Of a stretch of DNA of 43,314 bases, positions 27,799-33,387 are shown one piece after another; within the stretch, counting starts at the first letter, position 1, and the number at the start of each line of letters is the position of its first letter. Below the pieces are notes generated by a model, which saw nothing but the letters and a program-made list of their open reading frames with translations, did not search any database and was not told where the DNA came from. The position numbers were made by a program, and so were the translations under genes. Source of the stretch: a virus; IMG/VR virus record IMGVR_UViG_3300020470_000039, positions 1 to 43,314 of that record; one strand, 5' to 3'.

Positions 27799-28411
27799 GT
27801 GGAACAAAGTAGTTGAAGTTTATCACAGATTTAAATCTGGTGTCAATTTGACTAACTCCTCTATGTTTTATATTGCTAGGAAATGTTATAAACCTGTTAG
27901 CGACACAGTTTACAGTAGAACCATCCTCAAACTCAGTATAACCATCATTTGTATTTAAATAAAATATTGATGTGGTCATAGTGTTGCAAGGAAGATACAT
28001 CTCCTGATCTTTTTCTGATACATTAGAAAAATACGTATGATCTGGATCTGATCTCTTGTTTACCTTCTTAGAATAATCCCAGTGAAATTCACTTTTAAAT
28101 CTCTCTGGTTTTAATGGTTCTAAGTTCGCTTTTACCTTATAGATGGCGAGAAATTCCATTCTCTCTAAGATAGGAATCAATTTCTCAAAATAAGGAGATT
28201 GTTTATAGGTCAACCCACCAAAATGACTCTCCATTCTAAAAAATGGGTGAGTAAACTGATAGTTCTCTAAATGATCCCAATCCTCCCCGTTAACTTTATG
28301 CTCACCATAATACCAAGGCAACTCTCCAAACAACATAAACTGCCTTAGATCGTTGAATTCCTTCTTTGAAAGGAAATCATCCACTAAGCTTATATTTAGA
28401 TTGTTAGTCAT
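27794..28411 (-). CDS. Putative 2OG/Fe(II) oxygenase
   Basis: A 205-residue protein. EFHWDYSKK gives His-x-Asp, TTSIFYLNTNDGYTEFEDGS gives the core strands, RFITFPSNIKHRGV the distal His, and RFKSVINFNYF the Arg and final strand, so all the expected ligands are present. It overlaps the halogenase gene by 8 bases, implying coupled expression. Substrate unknown; joint action with the halogenase on one metabolite or protein is possible but not shown. Confidence 0.78.
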   Translation of the reverse strand: MTNNLNISLVDDFLSKKEFNDLRQFMLFGELPWYYGEHKVNGEDWDHLENYQFTHPFFRMESHFGGLTYKQSPYFEKLIPILERMEFLAIYKVKANLEPLKPERFKSEFHWDYSKKVNKRSDPDHTYFSNVSEKDQEMYLPCNTMTTSIFYLNTNDGYTEFEDGSTVNCVANRFITFPSNIKHRGVSQIDTRFKSVINFNYFVPQ

Positions 28412-29993
28412 TATTAAGGTTCTTCAGTTGAAATTCTTTTCCAAATGGGACTACACCTGTTCCTCTTTTCTCTGTATGATGCATTCTCCATCCAGCTTTT
28501 TTAGGATCTAAGTTAGCTAAAACACCTTTTTGCGAAACCCATTTAATCTTCTTCCTGTTCATCTCTAGAAACTCATGTTGTTTCTTTGCTAACTCGTATG
28601 CCTCTCTTGGTTCTGTCTGATACATCAGATAGTTTTTAATAGACTCATACTTAAACAACTTCAGTCCTCTAGCAACCTGAATATAATTGTCCAGACCCCA
28701 CTGTGATCGTTTCCTACTTGATACAGGACCATTACCAAATGCAGTAGCATCTAAGAACTCCTTATCACACTTCTCTATAATATCTTTACACCATTCAGTT
28801 CTATGAGTCTTCATATACCTCCAGAACTCAGAATCCTCCCTGTCTGTAACATAATGGAATGCAATAAACTCACATGTATCTGCCCATAGATCTTCATTAA
28901 CAGCATTATAATTCTTTCTGGACAACTCAAGATTATTGAAAGCAGGGTTATAAGCATTGAAATCATACACCTGTTTAATAATACCGTGAATAGAAGTTGC
29001 CTCTAATGGTTCTGCAAATCCACTAGCAAGACCAATTGCTAAACAATTACCAATCCATGCCTCTTTATAATATCCTGGTTTATATCTGATAATTCTATCA
29101 GTATCAAGACCTGTACCAAATTCATTCTTCAACCAAACATCATATTTCTCTCTTGCTTCTTCATCAGAAGTGAATTTAGAAGAATATAAAAATCCAGTAC
29201 CCCACCTATTTCCAATAGGAATTTTCCATATCCACCCAACATCAGTTGCTTCACATACTGTATATGATGGAACTTCTTCAAACTCATAAGGAACTTGTTG
29301 TGGTATTGCTCTATCTAATGGAAGATACCATGAAGTATCAATCCATTGTGGATTCAAGTGCTTAAACAATACAGTATTAAAACCAGAAGCATCTATAAAG
29401 AAATCTGCTTCAACTCTACGTCCATCCTCAAGTTCTATATGTTGTATATTCTTACATTCTGGATCAACTCGTACCTTATCTACAACAGCATCAGTAAATT
29501 TTACTTTATGGGAATTAGTTAACCTCTTAAATAAGAAATCTGAAAAATTCTTAGTATCGATGTGTAATGCATGATTATACCTCCTAAAATCCCTATCAGG
29601 TACTTTTGTGCTTTTCTTGTTGTATAATACTCCACCATTGTACTTTTTCTCTAATAAAGAATAGACAGTACTTGATAAAACATTCTCTCCTTCATCAATA
29701 CCACCTAATTCGGCAAATCCATGAAAATAACTCTCATTTGGTCTCCAATTCTTAAAATCAATACCTAATTTTACACTACCACCACATTCTCTAAGAATCT
29801 CTTCACTACTCGTACCCGTTAACTGACAGAATAAACCCGTAAGAAATGGAGTAGTACTCTCTCCTACACCAATATTCTTTGCTCTAGAGTCATATATTAC
29901 TTCTACCTCGACTCTATTATTCCAGCATCCTTTAATTAGCGAAGCAGCGATCAATCCTGCACTACCAGCACCAACGATAACGATCTTTTTCAT
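28404..29993 (-). CDS. Flavin-dependent tryptophan-halogenase-like protein
   Basis: A 529-residue protein with the FAD-binding G-x-G-x-x-G (IVIVGAGSAGLIAA) at the very N-terminus, the GWIWKIP motif at residues 253-259, Lys75 in SVKLGIDF and Glu331 in EPLEATS. The last two match, as I align it, the catalytic Lys79 and Glu346 of PrnA. The motif set is therefore complete for halogenating an aromatic substrate with FADH2, O2 and halide; a flavin reductase must come from the host. The start at 29993 puts the Rossmann motif in its usual place; a GTG at 30023 would add 10 residues. Such genes occur in cyanophages, and the true substrate is unknown. Confidence 0.87.
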   Translation of the reverse strand: MKKIVIVGAGSAGLIAASLIKGCWNNRVEVEVIYDSRAKNIGVGESTTPFLTGLFCQLTGTSSEEILRECGGSVKLGIDFKNWRPNESYFHGFAELGGIDEGENVLSSTVYSLLEKKYNGGVLYNKKSTKVPDRDFRRYNHALHIDTKNFSDFLFKRLTNSHKVKFTDAVVDKVRVDPECKNIQHIELEDGRRVEADFFIDASGFNTVLFKHLNPQWIDTSWYLPLDRAIPQQVPYEFEEVPSYTVCEATDVGWIWKIPIGNRWGTGFLYSSKFTSDEEAREKYDVWLKNEFGTGLDTDRIIRYKPGYYKEAWIGNCLAIGLASGFAEPLEATSIHGIIKQVYDFNAYNPAFNNLELSRKNYNAVNEDLWADTCEFIAFHYVTDREDSEFWRYMKTHRTEWCKDIIEKCDKEFLDATAFGNGPVSSRKRSQWGLDNYIQVARGLKLFKYESIKNYLMYQTEPREAYELAKKQHEFLEMNRKKIKWVSQKGVLANLDPKKAGWRMHHTEKRGTGVVPFGKEFQLKNLNND

Positions 29994-30029
29994 GAAAATT
30001 TTACCAGAGAAATTTTTCGCCACTCCTAT

Positions 30030-30037
30030 TATTTAGA
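30030..30037 (-). promoter_or_regulatory. Possible late box upstream of the halogenase
   Basis: TCTAAATA on the minus strand, a one-base variant of TATAAATA, 37 bases before ATG 29993 and just after a GC-rich hairpin (30038-30054). The same variant occurs at 31473-31480 and 42209-42216. Confidence 0.35.
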
Positions 30038-30058
30038 GGGGGCATTTCACCCCCAATG

Positions 30059-30331
30059 AGTCACTTGGGTAACAAGGCTGACTTAACCCCGATCACTTGT
30101 CCTTAGACAGTCGCCAATTGGCGAGCATTCGCAGTAGGAATGCGAGTGAATGCTACGATGTTATTCGCAGCAGGTGTATCTGTTTTGGCAGATATGGTTT
30201 GCTTATCCAAGCAGGTTTCAGTCACGATCCATAACACCCTGTCGAAACCTGGGCATCCCCCCGAAATGGAGATGAGGGGAATCGAACCCCTGTCCAGAAT
30301 ATCGGTGTCGTCACCTATCCTCAAAAGAGGA
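30059..30331 (-). ncRNA. ssrA: Permuted (two-piece) tmRNA
   Basis: The acceptor half comes first in the gene: T-arm AGGGG-UUCGAUU-CCCCU, then CAUCUCC and A at 30267. After six spacer bases (30266-30261) the second half starts GGGGAUG at 30260, which pairs with CAUCUCC to form a full seven-pair acceptor stem. It is followed by the conserved GGUUUCGACAGGG. A short open frame with a cyanobacterial-type tag follows (30168-30103), then a terminal hairpin (30083-30059). This order is that of the circularly permuted tmRNA of marine cyanobacteria, matured to two RNAs. It rescues stalled ribosomes. Outer ends are approximate; CCA is not encoded. Confidence 0.85.
30103..30168 (-). other. tmRNA tag-peptide reading frame
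   Basis: Reading from GCG 30168 to TAA 30105-30103 gives a 21-residue tag that begins ANNIVAFTR and ends RQLATV. The start matches what I recall of marine cyanobacterial tags (ANNIV.FSR or ANKIVSFSR), which end in VAA. Here the C-terminus is longer and ends in Thr-Val. The resume codon could also be the preceding GCT, adding one Ala. Confidence 0.7.
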
Positions 30332-30403
30332 AGCCACCAGTCGGATTTGAACCAACGACCTTCGCTTTACAAAAGCGTTGCTCTACCACTGAGCTATGAT
30401 GGC
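30332..30403 (-). tRNA. tRNA-Thr (UGU)
   Basis: A cloverleaf with acceptor GCCATCA/TGGTGGC, D-arm GCTCAGTGGTAGAGC, anticodon loop TTTGTAA (anticodon TGT, reading ACA) and T-arm GTTGG-TTCAAAT-CCGAC. The discriminator base is T and CCA is not encoded. Last tRNA of the cluster, directly before the tmRNA. Confidence 0.88.
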
Positions 30404-30413
30404 AAAAAATTAG

Positions 30414-30487
30414 TAGGAGTGATGAGATTTGAACTCACACTGTGACGATTTTAAGTCGTCTGTCTCTACCAATTGGACTACACTCCC
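30414..30487 (-). tRNA. tRNA with UAA anticodon (Leu), short variable arm
   Basis: Acceptor GGGAGTG/CACTCCT with a first G-U pair and discriminator A, anticodon stem GACGA/TCGTC around CTTAAAA (anticodon TAA, reading TTA), and T-arm GTGAG-TTCAAAT-CTCAT. The variable region is only five bases (ACAGT), whereas bacterial tRNA-Leu normally has a long arm. The D-arm pairs only three bases (GTC/GAC). Confidence 0.8.
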
Positions 30488-30490
30488 TGG

Positions 30491-30564
30491 CGACTCAGGT
30501 AGGATTTGAACCTACGACCGATTGCTTAGAAGGCAATTGCTCTTGTCCACTGAGCTACTGAGTC
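30491..30564 (-). tRNA. tRNA-Arg (UCU)
   Basis: A regular cloverleaf: acceptor GACTCAG/CTGAGTC, D-arm GCTC...GAGC, anticodon stem ATTGC/GCAAT with loop CTTCTAA (anticodon TCT, reading AGA), and T-arm GTAGG-TTCAAAT-CCTAC. Discriminator G; CCA not encoded. Confidence 0.9.
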
Positions 30565-30568
30565 AAGG

Positions 30569-30640
30569 TAGGACTGTCGGGAATTGAACCCGATTCACAC
30601 CGTTATAAGCAGTGGGCCTTAACCAATAGGCGACGGTCCC
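30569..30640 (-). tRNA. tRNA-Ile (UAU)
   Basis: Acceptor GGGACCG/CAGTCCT with one C-A mismatch and a first G-U pair, anticodon stem CACTG/CGGTG with loop CTTATAA (anticodon TAT, reading ATA), T-arm TCGGG-TTCAATT-CCCGA and discriminator A. First tRNA of the cluster, 10 bases after cpeT, with which it is probably co-transcribed. Confidence 0.85.
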
Positions 30641-30650
30641 AACATTTGAC

Positions 30651-31208
30651 TCATGTACTTGGTTGAATTATATCATGCCTCCTGTAGAATTTCAAGTGTC
30701 CCCACTTAGCACCCCAGACCTGAGTTTTGGTTTCGACATCGAAACCCTTGTCCAGCACCCAATATGAATCCTCGGTCAGTTCTATTTCATTTTGTAAAAA
30801 TGTTTTCCTGCCCTTATAGTCTACAATACATTCCTGAGTATCAGTCTGACCATAGTATACACAACCATCTAATCTAAACCTAATATCACAACCAACTCGT
30901 TTTTCTAAAAGTCTAAGTTTCCAGTCATCAAGATTATTGCATCCAACATAAGGTTTTGGATTAGATATAAGATTATTACTGATAATATAATCGCTACCAT
31001 CCTTAACTATCTTCAATATAAACTGTCTGTATGGATTTGTGGGTTGATAAGCATATGCTTGCTCACCATAATATAATCCATCTGCTAGTTTAACATGAGA
31101 TATGTTTATGTGTGCATAACGACTAGGATCTTTCATTGCTTGGTGTTGATTGGAGAAATGACCAACCAAGCAATCTTCAAAGGTTTTCAAGAGCACCTTC
31201 CTTATCAA
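30651..31208 (-). CDS. cpeT: CpeT/CpcT-family phycobiliprotein lyase
   Basis: A 185-residue protein with the family signatures: GLYYGEQAYAYQPTNPYRQF near residue 45, GCDIRFRLDGCVYYGQT with conserved Gly and Cys in the middle, and SYWVLDKGFDVETKTQVWGA followed by KWGHLKFYRR near the end. CpeT-type lyases attach phycoerythrobilin to a cysteine of phycoerythrin; the gene is a known auxiliary gene of marine cyanophages. Full length for the family. It overlaps the upstream gene by 32 bases and is followed by the tRNA cluster. It points to a host with phycoerythrin. Confidence 0.88.
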   Translation of the reverse strand: MIRKVLLKTFEDCLVGHFSNQHQAMKDPSRYAHINISHVKLADGLYYGEQAYAYQPTNPYRQFILKIVKDGSDYIISNNLISNPKPYVGCNNLDDWKLRLLEKRVGCDIRFRLDGCVYYGQTDTQECIVDYKGRKTFLQNEIELTEDSYWVLDKGFDVETKTQVWGAKWGHLKFYRRHDIIQPST

Positions 31209-31464
31209 TCAGAGGAACATCAAATAACAAGGGATGTAATTCTTCTTCTATCATATATTCAGAATTCCTATGGATCTCTATATCATTAAACTCTGGATTA
31301 GCAGCACATTCATATAGAATCCAAGGATCTTCTTTCTGTTCTCTAGTCAATGGGTCATACGTAAACGGTTTACCATGAATGAAGTACATCCTTACAGGAA
31401 CCGAATCGCAGAAACAATAACTCGCACTGAGTGTATAACCCTTGAACTTCATCGCACTCATCAT
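31177..31464 (-). CDS. Hypothetical phage protein, 95 aa
   Basis: A 95-residue protein with candidate starts at 31464, 31461 and 31452 (MKFKGYTLSA). It has two Cys residues and an acidic C-terminus, and no recognised domain. It precedes cpeT with a 32-base overlap and follows a strong terminator and a late-type box, so it is the first gene of the cpeT-tRNA-tmRNA transcript. Confidence 0.6.
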   Translation of the reverse strand: MMSAMKFKGYTLSASYCFCDSVPVRMYFIHGKPFTYDPLTREQKEDPWILYECAANPEFNDIEIHRNSEYMIEEELHPLLFDVPLIDKEGALENL

Positions 31465-31472
31465 TCTGCCAG

Positions 31473-31480
31473 TATTTAGA
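31473..31480 (-). promoter_or_regulatory. Possible late box upstream of the cpeT operon
   Basis: TCTAAATA on the minus strand, directly after the terminator U-run and 9-20 bases before the candidate starts of the 95-residue gene. The intergenic position makes this copy more credible than copies inside genes. Confidence 0.4.
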
Positions 31481-31510
31481 CAAAAAAAGAGACCCCGAAG
31501 GGTCTCTTTG
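31481..31510 (-). terminator. Rho-independent terminator with UUCG loop
   Basis: On the minus strand AGAGACCC-UUCG-GGGTCTCT, a perfect eight-pair stem with a stable UUCG tetraloop, followed by seven U residues. It ends transcription of the secreted-protein gene 31533-31925 and isolates it from the cpeT operon. Confidence 0.92.
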
Positions 31511-31532
31511 ATCCATCTCGAACTAGAGATAT

Positions 31533-31925
31533 TTAGAAAGTGAACTTAGCACCTACTTTAGCACCCCAATCAATGATTGTGTCGCCATCTGTGTCTTCAC
31601 CGTTAGAAGCACCAGAAACCTCACCGTAAAGAGCAAGATCTTCGTTAACACCATAAGAAGCACCAACCTTACCAGAAAGTTCTGTTTCTGTATCGTCAGT
31701 AGACTCACTATGGTTTAGTGCAGGACCACCTTGTACGTAGTATGCAATCTTACCTTCGCCAACTGTACCCTCGTAACCTACGTGGATGTCAGTAGCTGCT
31801 GAAGAATAGTCTCCATCAGGATAAGACAAGTTGCTTTCGACATTCACGTATGGACCAGCAAAAGCGGCTCCAGCGAGAAGGAAAGGTGATGCAGCTACAG
31901 CTGCGATTGTTGATTTGATAGACAT
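31533..31925 (-). CDS. Secreted small beta-barrel/porin-like protein
   Basis: A 130-residue protein from ATG 31925. Residues 1-23 are a typical Sec signal peptide (MSIKSTIAAVAA, then a hydrophobic run, AFA before Gly24). The mature part has alternating beta-strand patterns (YVNVESNLSY, ADIHVGYEG-like, KIAYYVQGG, WGAKVGAKFTF) and ends in Phe, as outer-membrane barrels do. The gene has its own dual promoter, a structured leader and a strong terminator, so it is a one-gene unit. It may alter the host outer membrane or block superinfection; this is inference. An upstream in-frame ATG at 31949 would spoil the signal peptide. Confidence 0.72.
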   Translation of the reverse strand: MSIKSTIAAVAASPFLLAGAAFAGPYVNVESNLSYPDGDYSSAATDIHVGYEGTVGEGKIAYYVQGGPALNHSESTDDTETELSGKVGASYGVNEDLALYGEVSGASNGEDTDGDTIIDWGAKVGAKFTF

Positions 31926-31955
31926 GTTTGTTTTTAAAGTGTCTCGCAAGGATAC

Positions 31956-32016
31956 AAAAAGACCCTGCGGATGGTAGATTGCTCCGACATGAGCATCTTA
32001 GTTACATCTACAGGGT
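31956..32016 (-). promoter_or_regulatory. Structured leader with attenuator-like hairpin
   Basis: In the leader of the secreted-protein gene ACCCUG (32016-32011) pairs with CAGGGU (31967-31962) and GAUG with CAUC, with an inner GCUC/GAGC hairpin. The element is followed by C and five U (31961-31956). The arrangement looks like an intrinsic terminator 31 bases before the start codon, so it may attenuate the gene or release a short RNA. No known riboswitch class is recognised. Confidence 0.5.
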
Positions 32017-32049
32017 TACGATAGTTTCGAGTCCTGAGTTATGTAAAGT

Positions 32050-32087
32050 TATTTATACATAATAACATTTTCTTTGGGATCGGTCAA
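32050..32087 (-). promoter_or_regulatory. Overlapping sigma70 and T4-late promoters
   Basis: Minus strand: TTGACC (32087-32082), 17 bases, TATTAT (32064-32059), and immediately after it TATAAATA (32057-32050), the exact T4 late box. The gene below could thus be transcribed early by host sigma70 and late by the gp55-type factor. The sigma70 part is nearly the same as the promoter of the structured RNA at 4665-4693. Confidence 0.7.
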
Positions 32088-32107
32088 CCCACCCTTGTGC
32101 CAGTTTG

Positions 32108-32221
32108 TTAACTGTCCTCCTCTTGGTTTAATTGATCAACCCAATCTTCATCGGGTATGAAGACGATTGGACCTTCAGCGATACGTTCTTTAAGTTCGTC
32201 TAGAAGTTCATCGTCATCCAT
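32108..32221 (-). CDS. Small acidic protein, 37 aa
   Basis: ATG 32221 shares a base with the TGA of the needle gene (TGATG), giving tight coupling. The product starts MDDDELLDEL and ends NQEEDS; it is strongly acidic. Last gene of the baseplate operon. Function unknown; the position suggests a virion or assembly cofactor. Confidence 0.55.
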   Translation of the reverse strand: MDDDELLDELKERIAEGPIVFIPDEDWVDQLNQEEDS

Positions 32222-33387
32222 CAGTTTAACATAATCATAGCACCATAAAGGACTAGATTCTTTGTGGCAGTGATAGTACCAATACCTGATGTAGCTACAG
32301 TATAGTTACCTTGTACTGTTTTAGTAGACATTCCACTAATTGTTTCAGTCTCATTACCAGTAAGAGTCCTTGTTAAATTCTTACTCCACGTCTGAGTAAC
32401 ATCATCTGTTACAGTTTGCGTTAGTTTCTTGGTAATAGTCTCTGTGTGGTTACCTGTTATAGTTTCTGTTAAATTACCAGCAGAGATAGTGTTAGTTACA
32501 TTACCTGAAGTAAAAGTATTTGTATGATTACCAGCAACACTAGTGAATGATGTATTGCCCTGCATTACCTTAAGAGAACAAGCATCTGATTGAATTGCTG
32601 TAGATACTGGTTTACCAGGTGTACCAACAACATTCGCACCTAACTTACCTGTTACCTCGGCAGACATATCACCAACTACTTTGAACTTCATATGTCCAGC
32701 AGAAGTGAAATTAAAACTAGATCTTGGATCTAATATCTGACGGATAGTATACTCACCAGTAACATTCTGTGTGATACCACCAGTGACTGTATTATTAATG
32801 AATGTAGTATCAGTTTTAAACGTGTTACCTACAACTGATACTGCACCTCCACCACCATTTCCTCCTTGGATATTAACCTTCTGTCCAACGAGGTTCAAAT
32901 CATTGGTTGCTCTAACACTAACATTCTTACCTTTTAATGATACTGCACCATCTACAGATTCTACATTAACATCACCAAATGATTTGATAGAGATTGGTTT
33001 CTCCTGATCTAGGAAATTCTCAATCTCAAGGTTAAGTTTACCACCAACCTTAAGTGTTAGGTCACCCCATGCCCTTAAGGTCATGTTGCCCCCATCATCA
33101 GAATCACCTACCTTGGAAGCACCAAGGAATACATTACCCTTCTCATCAAAGTCTAACTTCTGACCATTATCTGTACATAAAATGAATGTTGGTCTGCCCT
33201 CATCATTAACCTGTCTAATAATTTTACAACCAAGAAGTCTCTCGGCAGACATAAGTGCCGATTCAGTAGCGGAACCAGGTGGAGTAGCAGGTGGTTTCTT
33301 ACCTGTAGGTTTAGGAACTCCGTTCTGTGAAAGTCCTTGTTGAGTATTCTTTACTGATTCTTGTGTTTGACTCGTCATGTTGGGCAA
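32221..33387 (-). CDS. Baseplate needle/spike protein (gp5 C-terminal-like)
   Basis: A 388-residue protein. After a disordered Pro/Thr-rich N-terminus, most of the chain is made of short repeating beta-strands (VNVESVDGAVSLKGKNVSV; later TNTISAGNLTETITGNHTET and similar), the pattern of the triple-stranded beta-helix formed by the C-terminal part of T4 gp5 and by VgrG spikes. The gp5-like OB-fold protein is encoded just upstream with a 13-base overlap, so hub and needle appear split over two genes. It would pierce the host outer membrane. Confidence 0.7.
   Translation of the reverse strand: MPNMTSQTQESVKNTQQGLSQNGVPKPTGKKPPATPPGSATESALMSAERLLGCKIIRQVNDEGRPTFILCTDNGQKLDFDEKGNVFLGASKVGDSDDGGNMTLRAWGDLTLKVGGKLNLEIENFLDQEKPISIKSFGDVNVESVDGAVSLKGKNVSVRATNDLNLVGQKVNIQGGNGGGGAVSVVGNTFKTDTTFINNTVTGGITQNVTGEYTIRQILDPRSSFNFTSAGHMKFKVVGDMSAEVTGKLGANVVGTPGKPVSTAIQSDACSLKVMQGNTSFTSVAGNHTNTFTSGNVTNTISAGNLTETITGNHTETITKKLTQTVTDDVTQTWSKNLTRTLTGNETETISGMSTKTVQGNYTVATSGIGTITATKNLVLYGAMIMLN

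Noticed and set aside
30038-30054. GGGGG/CCCCC hairpin as terminator of the tmRNA operon
   Set aside because: No U-run follows on the minus strand; it may help set the tmRNA 3' end but cannot be called a terminator.
30103-30324. A 73-codon minus-strand open frame
   Set aside because: It crosses the acceptor half of the tmRNA; only its last part, the tag, is likely to be translated.
30140-30445. A 101-codon plus-strand open frame
   Set aside because: It lies antisense to the tmRNA and two tRNAs.
31530-31537. TCTAAATA over the stop codon of the secreted-protein gene
   Set aside because: A strong terminator follows immediately, so a promoter here would be useless.
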